Shown here: positions 11,024 to 21,582 of the stretch, piece by piece | Numbering within the stretch: position 1 is the stretch's first letter | Layout of the letters: each line of letters opens with the position of its first letter | From: Monocercomonoides exilis | Lineage: Eukaryota > Preaxostyla > Oxymonadida > Polymastigidae | Reading direction: 5' to 3' | Length of the DNA: 64,000 bases | Assembly: GCA_001643675.2 (NCBI GenBank) | Contig: LSRY02000018.1 | Coordinates: 1,240,001 to 1,304,000 of the forward strand | Translations under genes and position numbers: made by a program | The notes under the pieces: model-generated | What the model was told of the DNA's origin: nothing | Database searches by the model: none | Seen by the model: only the letters and a program-made list of their open reading frames with translations

Positions 11024-11652
11024 TTTATTAATATTTCATATTGTCATTTTCTGAGTTTATTATTGAAAAATAAGATACAAGTTTGTTGATATCATATGAG
11101 ATGTAAACTCTCGTTTCATATTTGATATTAAAAACAATCATTTTGTTGTTATTTGGAACATTCAAATGTTTTTGTTAATATTTGCCTTTTTCATTACATT
11201 AGTTTGAATATACATCTTGCTTTTTTGGATAATTACTCTTTTTTAATATCCTTGGTTGTTAGAAATTTTATAGAAAAAATTTGCTTGATTTGGAATGGTT
11301 TTTTTTTTGAAATTTATGAACAAAAAAGACTTGACATTTCACATCTCAAAACATGTGAATGATGTTCATTCAGTTGTTTGCAAAGGACAGTTTTTGATAT
11401 GAAAATTATAATATATATAAATATGAATAACCAGCAAGTTAATAATTTAAAAACCTTGGAATTGTGAAAACAAGAAAAGAACACATTTTTCACTCGTTGA
11501 ATCAAATCATGAATTGCATTCATATTCACTTTCGTTTCCATATTTATCTGACTTTTCAAAATACTTTTCTTCTTTCTTAAACGTGATGTCCGTAGAAAGC
11601 ATTCTCTATCTTTTTCCAACACTCGAAAATTGTGAGATTTTCTTTTCATGTT

Positions 11653-14644
11653 AATTTCACTGGAATGAAATACGAAGTTGTTACAGCTCCACCAATAAAT
11701 ATGCCCGAAAATGTGATTGAATTGACCAAAATTCTTCTTTTAGCAAACGAAAATCAGAAATTATCTCTTTGCTCTTCTTTAACTTCATTTTCATCTTTTT
11801 CAGTACATGGAGTGAGGAAGTGAGCATTCAGATCTTTTCACAAAAGATGCGTATGCATTCATGCCAACAACTATCTGATTTATCCTTCGTTGATGCTATC
11901 TGTGATAATACTGTTGGTGTTGCGATCTCCGCTGTTAAGGCTTGCGATGGTGAAGATGAATGACGAAACGATGGGTCGAGGGGTTGTAGTGTGTGAAGCG
12001 GAGGAGATCATGGAGAAGGGGCTGAGGATGGATGATGTGGTTCTGTCGCCTGCGGCTATTGAGCTGGTGGTGCTGGAGGAGCGAAAAGAGTAAGAGGAAG
12101 GAAGAGAAGAAAAAGAAGGAGAGTTACAAGATTGTGAAGCAGGAGATGAAGACGAGGTGTTCAGTATTCGCATGCTGTTGCAAAATATCCAAGATGACAA
12201 GCGGATATAGAAGCCGAATAGCGCTCTAGCAGAGCTGATGTAGGAGAATGACAAAATCAATATGATGCTGGAGAAGAAGATTCTAAAGTTGACCGAGAAG
12301 AACTTCACAGAGTTGAAGAAGCTGCAGGAACAGCTGCTGGAGACGCAGGATAAGACTGAATTTATTGATGAAAGGATAGAGAAAGAGAAAAAAGTGCAAG
12401 ACGCAGTTGTGTGTAGTGGTAAGTGTGGATAGCAATCTGTTGCCAGAGGGTTGGGTGTGTCGCTTGCCAAAACTTCATCGTTGGCCTCAGCAGGTCGCGG
12501 AATAGTTCTGTCTTCGGCTTTATTGATTCTGCCTTCAGGGCTGCATGAAAAGTTGTAGGAGAAGTTAATAGAGATCATCAAAAATGGAAGTGCTGCGATG
12601 CTTGGGCAAGATCCGAACAGGAAGGTTGTTACTGTGAAAGTCGGGAGCGAGATGAGTGTTGCATGAGAAGAAGACAGAGGTCGGGCTGAGAGTGCAGGAG
12701 GAAGTGGTGGAGGAGGCGAATGAGGAGTGGATGCAACAGTGCAGGAGAAAATGAACAAGATGGAGAAGGAAATGAAGATGCGGACAGTGATGATGAAAGT
12801 GCAGGAGCAGACGATAAGCGAGCAGAAGGTGATGTTCAATAATGTGACTGAAAAGCTAAAGACGGGGCTAATACAAAGCGAGAAAAAGCAGAAGAAAATG
12901 AAGGTGTTATACGAAGAAATTGTGGAGAGGTAGGTTAAGCAGGCTAAGGAGCTGGAGGAGCAGGTTTTGCGGGGGGAGATTGGCGGTGGCAGGGAAGGAA
13001 GGGCAGAGGAGAAACGGGGGAGAAGGAAAGTTGGGGCAGGGAGGAGGAGGAGGAGCAGCAGAAGCGGAGGGGGAGAATATAAGGAGGCATAGGAGGGGGA
13101 AAAGGCAGAAGAAAGAGATGCGGGTGCGGTGTATGGGATTCAGCTGTCGCTGCATGAGGATGCGAAGAGAGAGCGGGAAGACTGGATGCCAACTGGGGCA
13201 GAGGAAGGGGCAGGGAAGGCGACTGTTGCGCAGCGGCTGAACATGCTTCTTGAGCAGACGACAGACAGCCGAGACCGGGAAGAGTCGGAGTGGCCAGTGT
13301 CTTCGTGTGGTGGAACGGGGGCAGGGCAGCCTGGGGAAGGTGGGGTGTCTTTGCCGGTGGGGCCGACAGCGATGGAGCGGCTGATGAGCGCAGTGTCGGG
13401 GTCGCTGGGGCAGGTGGCGTACGAAACGGCGCATGTGCATTGGATGCCGCACATATATAAGTTGCATATTCCGATTCAGCTGAGTCAGCAGTTTCCAAAG
13501 ACAGGACTTAAGCAGAAGCAGGCGTGGACGCTGTCGAAGATTCAGGGGGTATATGGAGACAAGATATTGGCAGATTTGAGCGACTACAGAGCTTGCCGGG
13601 AAGGTGTGGTGCTTTCAATACAGGCCAAGAAGACTTTGAGAATATGTGATCGTGGGAGAAGTGCTCGGAGATATAGAAGAAAAATGTTGTGCTGATGGCA
13701 ATGATCTGCTTGATGTAACTATTCCGAAAGGAATTTGCGGAGGTGCGGCTGTTAGGAAGCATGTTCCGCAGGAGTTTTCCGAAGGCGAGCTGTCGTTCTT
13801 CCTGTACTGCTACACGGTTCTGTTTGAAAGCATTAAGACGTGGCAAGCTGTGGAAAAAAACGAAAACTTCCTGATGGTATTGTTCAAGGTGTATTAGAAT
13901 GCATCAGCACGGTGCTTGAAGTGCCGTCGGAGAATAAGATCAAGATGTCTTTTGGGGAGTTTGATGGGGTGAAGTCGGAGAATGGGGAGTTCGACGCATC
14001 TGTGTTTCTTGGATAGCTGTTGAATTACTACCGGGCAGAGGCAGTGAAGCGGAAGGAGGAGATGAAGAAGCTGCATGGTGTGATATGCAGTTGCGATATA
14101 TTGACTTTATCATCAGGCACAGTGTTCAGAGAGATCACGTACTCTGAGCTGGAGTCTCTTCTGCGTGCGCGCTATCCGCAGATGCAACAGGCGCTGTCGC
14201 AACAATCCTTCTGAGATGCATCCCATCTGTCGAGGTGCTTTCTGCCATCGTTTGCGTCTGTGCTGGAGGCGTGCTAGCCTAACAACTTCATCGCGCTATT
14301 CCTGCGACTGCAAGACATGCTTGTTTCAACCGATAGACAAGTGTTTCTATCACCTTTATAGAACAGTGCAGCTGCGGAGACGGTGAAATGGCACCTTGTG
14401 CTGCTGAAGCCTGCACTGTACGACCTTTGTATGTGCTTTCGGAGCTATCTGCAGGGATAGGGTTGAAGCTGTGCGCGAACGCTGTATAGTAGGCGGTGGG
14501 GAAGAAAGAATGGCGGAGGGCGCTGTTTCGAATGGCGCGGCTGCTGGTGGAGCTGGTGGGGCTGCAGCTGGGGAGGAACGAGGTGGGAGTTTTATTTTCT
14601 TTGGTCCGCTTCCGCTGGGCATGTAGTGCGTGGTGAAGATTCAT
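11653..14644 (+). pseudogene. GC-rich decayed coiled-coil gene carried by the element
   Basis: Frame 1 on the + strand has coding character from 11890 to 13640 and again from 13870 to about 14460, with frame 2 used at 13646-13870, so at least two frameshifts. Frame 1 is broken by about nine stops before 13640 (about six TAG, one TAA, two TGA), each one C-to-T change from CAG, CAA or CGA. Segments include coiled coil (KLTEKNFTELKKLQEQLLET, and KMNKMEKEMKMRTVMMK), a Gly-rich linker near 13000, and helical parts (SELESLLRARYPQMQQALSQ). The opening AFMPTT... plus SVIILLVLRSPLLRLAMV is faintly like the start of the dynactin p150 domain, but the remainder is not. GC is well over 50% at 12900-13500, against about a third elsewhere. 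Long antisense ORFs here are shadows. Confidence 0.6.
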
Positions 14645-14882
14645 GAGGCAATAATGTTGTTGAAGGAGGGATAAGAAGGCTATGCCTTTCCAACTGCTTT
14701 GTCGGAATTGCCATTATTAATGTTATCTTCTTTTCCTTTTTAATTTTCTTCCTGCCTCTTTTTCTTTCTCTTCTTTTTCTTCAAATCTTTAACACTCTGT
14801 TATTTTGGAATCTCCATTTTTCTTCCCAATTTGCTTTTGTTCCATCCAACAGCTCATTTTCCCAAAATTCTCCTTTAATAAT

Positions 14883-15827
14883 TCACATCAATTTTCTTTC
14901 AAAGTATATTTTGAAAGAAACAAATATTTTATCAATCTTTTTTATGAGTTTTTTCTCAATAAATACTTCTAAAAAAAATGTTTGAAATGCAGGAAATGAA
15001 GGAGTTAAAGAAGTTTTTTCTGAATTTCTTGAACAATTATTGAATGAGGAGATTTCAACAGAAATTATTACAGAATCAGAATCTTGTATCACAATGTTGT
15101 ATCCTTTTAATAGCTTCACATCATCAGCTACAACCCAATTAAATGTAACTTCTTTGCTTTGTCCAATTTCAATGATATCTGATGTTGCCTCAATATGCTC
15201 TAATTTCACATTCATCAACGAAATCTGATCCCCACGAAGCACGAATGAAGGCTTGTAGAATGAAAGCATTGTTATCGAGCAGTTATCAACATGCAGAACT
15301 TTATTTTCGATGGTTAACAATGTTGGATTGAGAATAACAGATTCAATATTTTCTGATTGGACAACCGAAGAAAAATAAACAGATGAAAGAGAAAGTTGTC
15401 CGTTTGTTTCATGAATGATTGAATTGCCTGAATATGAAAACGATTTCCCAAAATTGAATTTCAATCTTTCAATTCGAATATTCTCTGTGGTTGTGATAAG
15501 GCTTCCCGCATTGCTGACAATCGTTAAGTTCAGATTGATCAGAGCGGTTGAGGGAGATTTCAACGAGTGAATGCTAACATTTTGCAAACTGCATTATCCA
15601 TTGATGATGGTTTCCTCCGATATCAATAGTTGCGAATATGATGAAGGAATGATGTGTTGAACTCCAACATCCAATGAATAACAGGGAGCACTCAACTCTC
15701 CACATTGTTTGCTATCTGCGTGATTGTCTGCAGTTATAGACACAAATATCGTCTCACTCTGGTATCTCATAACCCTCAGCAGAAGATATACTTCACCAAT
15801 AAACGAGTCGGTTGTGCATCCCCACAT
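14883..15827 (-). pseudogene. Broken beta-helix surface-protein fragment inside the element
   Basis: Two minus-strand ORFs share one frame and are separated only by a TAA at 15594-15596. The upstream part has the family signature (QCGELSAPCYSLDVG, before it ETIFVSITADN), and the downstream part (QNVSIHSLKSPSTAL onwards) has about 170 residues of beta-strand-rich repeats typical of the family, then runs into AT-rich nonsense (KKLIKKIDKIFVSFK). There is no signal peptide, TM or kinase part. It is a truncated relative of the host gene in the same orientation, either captured by the element or left from an earlier rearrangement. Confidence 0.7.
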
Positions 15828-16275
15828 CGCCAGCTCTTTCTCAAAAGGTGCTCAGAAATCTGTAACACATTTGAAACACTAAAAAAGAAAGTGTCAAAAT
15901 TAATTAAACATAAAGAAAAACAAATAGCAAACCATCAATTTTTTAAAATAATTTTGTTCACTCCAACTTGTGCAAGCTGTATTTGCTTCCATGAAAGATG
16001 ATATTCAATCTGAGTTTAAAAAAATTCTGATTAAGTTAAAACTTAAGTGATCATCAGAATATTTGTTTATTCCTTTAAAAAATCTAAACAAACCATGAAC
16101 AATTCATGAAGTTGCAAATGCAAAATAGTTCAACATAATAAAACTCTTTTTCATTGTGAAACAAATAATTAAATTTTGATCAAAAAATCAGATATATAAT
16201 TTTTTGTGACAAAATGTTTTTTCTCATTTTGAAGTTTGCAATGAACTGATAAGCATTATAGTGAATTTTTTCGTT
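15828..16275. other. AT-rich right arm of the element, no gene seen
   Basis: About 450 bases between the beta-helix fragment and the right inverted repeat. No coding or structured feature noticed. Confidence 0.5.
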
Positions 16276-16368
16276 TTTGATGAGAATAATGGTAACGGAA
16301 TGAACAATAATTAACTTCAATGGGTCAAATATTTGATCTGATGTCACTTTTCAAAAAAATTTTGCCAT
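16276..16368 (-). repeat. Right terminal inverted repeat of the 5.4-kb element
   Basis: Reverse complement of the left repeat. The upstream half-gene reads into it and stops after five codons (M-A-K-F-F then TGA at 16351-16353). Confidence 0.8.
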
Positions 16369-19300
16369 ATCAATCTTTCCCTCCCCATCGCTCCCACATA
16401 TCGAGTCCTTCCCCTTCAGCGCTTCCTGGTCGAAATCCAGTTCAAACAGTCTTTCATTCAATTGTGAATCAATCGAATCACATCTGATGAACACATCCTT
16501 CCCCACAAACGCATCATTCATCATGAATCGGATGTTCTCCAATCTCAATCCAATTGGTAACATTTCTGTGTTGGTGTTCTTCTCATTTGGATCAAGTGCG
16601 TCAATCATCATCCCTCCTCCCCTTCCTTTGCCTGTTGAGCACACACACATCCCTAATGAACATCCACTCACTTTCAACTCCGACACTCCTCTCTTCAACA
16701 GCATCTTCATCCCTCCTCCTTCCACACTCTTCTCACTCATGCACTTCGTCATTATGCATCCTTCCACCACACACTCCATCCCAGCTGAGAACGATCCTGC
16801 ACTCATCACACATGCTCTGTTATCAAAACATGTGATGTTCGTAAACGAGGAGCAATTCACTTTCACTGTTTGTTTTGTGTTCTCCATTGCATTGTTGATC
16901 AACATATTTGCTGTGGATGACTGACTCAGTGACATCAGACTGCTTTCAGATATCGTTATGTTCGATATCGACATGTTCATCACATCAACAGTGTTCACAT
17001 CTGTTGTGAATTCCACGAACCCTTTCGCCAACAGGAACTGAGAAAGTGTGCAATCCTCAATCGCCACACTCCCTCCATCTGCTTTTATCAGACAATAATT
17101 CACTTTCATTGTTTCATCCTCACAAATAAATGAGCACCTCACAACTGAAAGTGTTGCAGAGGAGGTTGAAAATGATTGAATGAGCGAAGAATATCTCCCC
17201 AATTCATTTGGTAAACAAAATGACAAATTCGTGAATGAAACAATAATATTCGATGCTATCATTCCCCCTCCTTCTCCTTCACCTTCATTCCTTCCACCCT
17301 CACTCACTTTCAGATCTGTTCCTTCTCTCTCTCCCTCAACGGAAACAATTGGTATGGTTAACGATGATGACAGCAGTGACATTGATTTCTGAAGCAATCC
17401 TGATCTGACTATTTTGATGTGTGATTCGCCTTCTCCAAGTGTTGAATATCTCAGTGATTTCAGATAGTCAATTGATGAACATGGTGCTTCTGAATGCCCA
17501 CACCCACTGAAGTCTCCTCCTTTCTCCTTTGAAACAAACCCATCCCCACTCCAATTATCCCACAAATACACAACAAGTGGAATCACATATCTCTCCTCTC
17601 CTGTCATCTTCCTCTCCCATCCACACAACTCATCCAATGACTTCAACTCCCCTTCACTCATCTCCCATTTGAAGTGCTCCTTGTTCACAATCTCTCTCAG
17701 ATCCCATCCTGACACAAACACGTTCCTTCCTTTCCAAGCTTCGCATCCCTCAAATGTCATTCCTTCCATCACAAAGGATCCTAACTCTTCTGGAAGTTCA
17801 GCAAATATCCCTCCTCCTAATCCTCCTTTTTTCTCTGAACTATCCTCTGATGGAACTTCACATCCTGATAAATTCACATTTTTCATTTCCAAACTTCCTT
17901 CACTTCCAATTGATATCATCATCCCTCCTCCTTTCATTCCACTTCCACCTGAACATCTTGAGGATATATTGCTTTCTTCAATTTTCACATTCCCATTAAC
18001 GCCCATCCCAACATTCAAGCATCCCCCTCCTCCATTTCCACCTGCCATATCCACCTCCACTCCATTCATTCTGCTGTTCAATATCTCCAGTTTCACTCCA
18101 CTTGTCATTGTGATTGGTGATTTCCTATTCATCTTCAGTGTCACTCCACTTTCCATCACAAATCCATCAACAATCAGATTTCCTCCTGCCATCTCAATGA
18201 TGCTGTATCCTATCTTTCCATCAGTCAATGCCCCACTTTCAAATGAGACTGAACAGTTCGTCACACTGAGTGTTGATGATGTTGAATGGATGAATGCACT
18301 TCTCCTTGAATTCAGCTGACCTTTCACAACAAATGAAAGTCTGCTCATTGTCAGTGAACTCGAACATCCAACGAGCCAATCTTGTGTGTCTGATCCTCCA
18401 TCACTTACATTCACTCCCATCCTCTCTCCATCGGAAGAAACTATTCTGCCTGAAATTAACACACCAAATGATGGTACTGTGATTTCCTTGGTTATTGACG
18501 AAGGTGAGATAACCTCTATTTCATTCACAGTGCTGCTCAATCTTGAGTTCGCACAATAATCAACTGTCTGGCACCTGAATGCCTCAAATCCACAATGGTT
18601 GTGATCCATCCCATTTCCTCCACTCCCATCAACAATCACCTTTGTTCCCATTGTGCACAAATACACAAACAGTGGAATAACTTCATTTTCATCCCCATTA
18701 TCACTCCCACTCAGTTTCAACACATCTGATGGAATCGACAGTGGAGTGAAGAATGCAAATGAGCTGGTATTCACTTTTGACTCCAAAAACACTCCACTCC
18801 CACAACTCACAAACACATCCTTCCCATATGTGGCATTATTCTCAATCACTTTCGAAAATTCAATATTCTCTCCAATTGTCAATCCACATCCCCCACTCTC
18901 CATCTCCACAAACATCCCTCCTCCTCTCCCTCCATTTCCTTCAATTCCCACTGCAACACATCCATCGATCACACTCATTCCATTCATCACAACTTCCCCA
19001 TTATCTGTCAAACAAACACAAATTCCCCCTCCATTTCCTTCTTCACACACGCAATTTTCAATCGACACATTCTGCACAGAAAATTTCTCTCCTCCCTTTA
19101 TACTCTTTTCCACCACGACTCCATTTCCTTCTGTTGTCCGATTCACATTTCGAACTGTCACATTCACTAGCATTCTCTCTCCGGATGTTGATCCTGCTGA
19201 TGATGGTTCAACAAACAGTTGCTGAGATATTTTCATGTTTTTGATCTCAACGTCACTCATCCTCAATTGCGACAGAGCCATCACAAATACCGATGAAGAT

Positions 19301-21582
19301 ATTACGCTCTCTTCTGATATTGAAGAATTGATCAGAACATCCTCCAGTGAAAGTGTCCCACTCCCAGACGAAACGACAAACACACTCGGAGATGAGCTCC
19401 TTGTCGTGTTGTGATCGATACCCAAATGTTGAACATTCAACTGCCCACTCTTCACACTGAACAGTGTTGTTGAAGATACAGAAAGCGATTTTGTTCCAAT
19501 CAGACTTTCTTCTCTTCCATTCCCCACAACACTAATTATCTTATCTCCGATGTCAATTGTTGAGATTTCGCTTTGATGTTTCCCACTAAGGACTGTGATT
19601 GTCGAGCTCGATTGCATCAAACTCACAAAAACAACAAACTCCACTGTTTTGCACGGCACTGCCTCGCTCATCCCACACAAACTCCTCGTGTCGTCTCCAT
19701 TTTCCCCAACAAACCGATTCTTTGGCCCTTCCTTTAACCACCATTTCTTTTCTGTCATTTGAAGACTACTCCCATTGTAACACACTCTCTCATCATTTGT
19801 ATTTGTCGTGTACGATTCATAGAACGGATTGCTTGACGAAAAGAGGTTGTTATCATCTTCAAAATACACATCATGGCCATATGGAGTGGAACTTGTGCAA
19901 TTGCAATTGTGAAAAAAGATGAAATGGCAGTAATGACTGTTGCTCGAAACTGTTTCCATTTGTGGGTCCAAAAGCAAGCCTCCTCCATATGACGATGCAT
20001 TGCATGAAATAAACTGAATGCTCCTCATTTTGAATTCACTTGGAATATTGCGACAGGACAAGCCTCCACCATTATCATTCACAACAGAGCACGAAATGAA
20101 GCGGCAATCAAACACACATGCACTCTCACCTCCTCCGTTTTCTGATTCAATGCAGTTTGTTGCTGAAACCTGAAAGTTGTCGAGATTAATCCCTCCTCCA
20201 TTGCTTGTTGCTTTGCAACTCTTGAATTCGCATCTGCTTATCCGAACGCATTTTGAAATTGTAACAACATACATTCCTCCTCCAAAATGGTTTTGAGCCG
20301 TACATGAGTTGAATGTATTGTATTCTATGTGAGCAGATTTAACTGAATGACACATTATTCCCCCTCCGCGACTGTGCGCAACGCATTCATTAAAGGAACA
20401 GTGAGAAACAGAAAGTTCTCTATTCCCCAAATTTACCATGCATATAGCCCCTCCATTCGATAATTTGTCTGTAGAAGAATCACTCTTTCCTGTTGTGCTC
20501 GATCCGTTCCACTCGCACCAAGTGAATATATTTGCTCCATTGTCTGTTATGTTCTGTCTCCCTGGTTTAAACGGTACCTCTGCTGTTCCATTAATAACTG
20601 CATTTCTTGCCCTTCGACACTCTATGAACGAGGTGTTTGAGACTGTCAAAGATGCAAAGGGGTTATTTATTGAAGGAACAATTCCCCCATCATACACATC
20701 ACAGACTGATGAAAATGAGCAATCATTGATCAAAGTGTTTGATCCACATCGCAAAGATGAAGTGACAAATCTGTGTGTTGGAGCTGTTGAAATATTGGAG
20801 AAAAACAAATTAGTGAGTGAAACACTCTCAACATTTGAAGAAGACAGAAATGGAGGTGAAGAAGTCTGGAATGAAGAAAATTCAGATGAGAAAATTGAGA
20901 CAAAATTGGAAGACTGGCTTTTTAAATCACTCAATTTTGTGGAGAAAAGAGGAGGCATTTGAGTTTGTTGTGAATTCCAAAATCGAAGTGTCAAGTTTGC
21001 CAACAATAATCGACTCCCACACAAATCAAATGGGCTTATTCCATTTCTGACTTCAAAACGGCACCCGATGACCATTGCAACACTTTTAATGCTTAAGGTT
21101 ATAGAACTTGTATTTCCATTTCCTATCAAATCCAGATTCGCGCACGAAAGAGACGAGTTACTCAGAATAACATGGCTCATCACTTTGCTTTCTTCAAGGC
21201 TCGTCCAAATCCTCTTTCTGTTGCGCACATAAACATTTTGTGCATCTCCTTCAATTAAGTCAACATTCCTGTTTGTGTTTGTGTTTGGAAATTCAATTCT
21301 GTTGTTCTGATTCTTTCTCCATTTACCTTTCCATTCCACAGGCTCATAGTATTCAGGCTTGTTCTCGTTGTATTGAACTTGAATGTGAGTTTTCTTTGTA
21401 TTGGAACTATTTTCAGTTTCCATTGAAGCTATTGAAGCATCTGCAGGAATTATTTGCAAAATATTCAAATCACGAATTATTCCAATTTTGTCGTTTGTAG
21501 CATCTTCGTGAAAGCAATGTCCGTAAATTATACTCCCCAAAATAGCAGCGATAGAAATCAACAAATTCATTTTGGCGTGCAA
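16351..21582 (-). CDS. 5' half of the beta-helix surface protein (secreted, repeat-rich)
   Basis: This 1743-codon ORF starts at an ATG with a signal peptide (MNLLISIAAILGSIIYGHC). Host coding ends at residue 1738 (G-K-I-D); the last five residues come from the inserted element. The body is right-handed beta-helix (pectin-lyase-like) repeats, with many short N-S/SCSF/GGGI turns. Three copies of a signature mark module starts at about residues 630 (CGMSEAVPCKTVE), 997 (CGFEAFRCQTVDY) and 1360 (CGHSEAPCSSIDY), each preceded by a PL-VYL-like strand, so modules are about 365 residues. The fourth module starts in the downstream half (7989-10982). The joined gene would encode about 2,714 aa: signal peptide, four modules, TM, cytoplasmic pseudokinase, a receptor-like layout. 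As it stands the product lacks a membrane anchor. Confidence 0.85.
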   Translation of the reverse strand: MHAKMNLLISIAAILGSIIYGHCFHEDATNDKIGIIRDLNILQIIPADASIASMETENSSNTKKTHIQVQYNENKPEYYEPVEWKGKWRKNQNNRIEFPNTNTNRNVDLIEGDAQNVYVRNRKRIWTSLEESKVMSHVILSNSSLSCANLDLIGNGNTSSITLSIKSVAMVIGCRFEVRNGISPFDLCGSRLLLANLTLRFWNSQQTQMPPLFSTKLSDLKSQSSNFVSIFSSEFSSFQTSSPPFLSSSNVESVSLTNLFFSNISTAPTHRFVTSSLRCGSNTLINDCSFSSVCDVYDGGIVPSINNPFASLTVSNTSFIECRRARNAVINGTAEVPFKPGRQNITDNGANIFTWCEWNGSSTTGKSDSSTDKLSNGGAICMVNLGNRELSVSHCSFNECVAHSRGGGIMCHSVKSAHIEYNTFNSCTAQNHFGGGMYVVTISKCVRISRCEFKSCKATSNGGGINLDNFQVSATNCIESENGGGESACVFDCRFISCSVVNDNGGGLSCRNIPSEFKMRSIQFISCNASSYGGGLLLDPQMETVSSNSHYCHFIFFHNCNCTSSTPYGHDVYFEDDNNLFSSSNPFYESYTTNTNDERVCYNGSSLQMTEKKWWLKEGPKNRFVGENGDDTRSLCGMSEAVPCKTVEFVVFVSLMQSSSTITVLSGKHQSEISTIDIGDKIISVVGNGREESLIGTKSLSVSSTTLFSVKSGQLNVQHLGIDHNTTRSSSPSVFVVSSGSGTLSLEDVLINSSISEESVISSSVFVMALSQLRMSDVEIKNMKISQQLFVEPSSAGSTSGERMLVNVTVRNVNRTTEGNGVVVEKSIKGGEKFSVQNVSIENCVCEEGNGGGICVCLTDNGEVVMNGMSVIDGCVAVGIEGNGGRGGGMFVEMESGGCGLTIGENIEFSKVIENNATYGKDVFVSCGSGVFLESKVNTSSFAFFTPLSIPSDVLKLSGSDNGDENEVIPLFVYLCTMGTKVIVDGSGGNGMDHNHCGFEAFRCQTVDYCANSRLSSTVNEIEVISPSSITKEITVPSFGVLISGRIVSSDGERMGVNVSDGGSDTQDWLVGCSSSLTMSRLSFVVKGQLNSRRSAFIHSTSSTLSVTNCSVSFESGALTDGKIGYSIIEMAGGNLIVDGFVMESGVTLKMNRKSPITMTSGVKLEILNSRMNGVEVDMAGGNGGGGCLNVGMGVNGNVKIEESNISSRCSGGSGMKGGGMMISIGSEGSLEMKNVNLSGCEVPSEDSSEKKGGLGGGIFAELPEELGSFVMEGMTFEGCEAWKGRNVFVSGWDLREIVNKEHFKWEMSEGELKSLDELCGWERKMTGEERYVIPLVVYLWDNWSGDGFVSKEKGGDFSGCGHSEAPCSSIDYLKSLRYSTLGEGESHIKIVRSGLLQKSMSLLSSSLTIPIVSVEGEREGTDLKVSEGGRNEGEGEGGGMIASNIIVSFTNLSFCLPNELGRYSSLIQSFSTSSATLSVVRCSFICEDETMKVNYCLIKADGGSVAIEDCTLSQFLLAKGFVEFTTDVNTVDVMNMSISNITISESSLMSLSQSSTANMLINNAMENTKQTVKVNCSSFTNITCFDNRACVMSAGSFSAGMECVVEGCIMTKCMSEKSVEGGGMKMLLKRGVSELKVSGCSLGMCVCSTGKGRGGGMMIDALDPNEKNTNTEMLPIGLRLENIRFMMNDAFVGKDVFIRCDSIDSQLNERLFELDFDQEALKGKDSICGSDGEGKIDMAKFF
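16369..16374. repeat. 6-bp target-site duplication (right copy)
   Basis: ATCAAT directly outside the right end of the inserted element, identical to 10920-10925 and in the same codon phase of the host gene. Confidence 0.85.

Larger units (their letters stand above)
10926..16368. mobile_element. 5,443-bp element with inverted terminal repeats, inserted in the surface-protein gene
   Basis: Both ends start ATGGCAAAATTTTTTTGAAA and are identical for 23 bases. Similarity then continues imperfectly to about 100 bp (both carry CATTCCGTT[A/C]CCATTATT). A 6-bp duplication (ATCAAT) flanks it. Removing the element plus one copy of the duplication joins the two host half-genes in frame, at a place where the beta-helix module pattern demands continuity. 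Contents: AT-rich 11030-11640, a GC-rich decayed + strand gene (about 11650-14640), a broken minus-strand beta-helix fragment (14883-15827) and AT-rich 15830-16270. I see no transposase. TSDs of 6 bp are known for Polinton/Maverick, IS3EU and Dada elements, but nothing else here ties it to one of these. Confidence 0.85.

Noticed and set aside
11880-13498. Long minus-strand ORFs (319, 186 and 184 aa)
   Set aside because: Pro/Ser/Leu-rich antisense shadows of the G/A-rich coiled-coil frame, with no domain sense.
11890-14460. Alternative genetic code with TAA/TAG read as Gln in the GC-rich gene
   Set aside because: TGA also interrupts the frame, at least two frameshifts are present, and every clean gene in the window uses TAA, TAG and TGA as stops. 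Decay explains it better.
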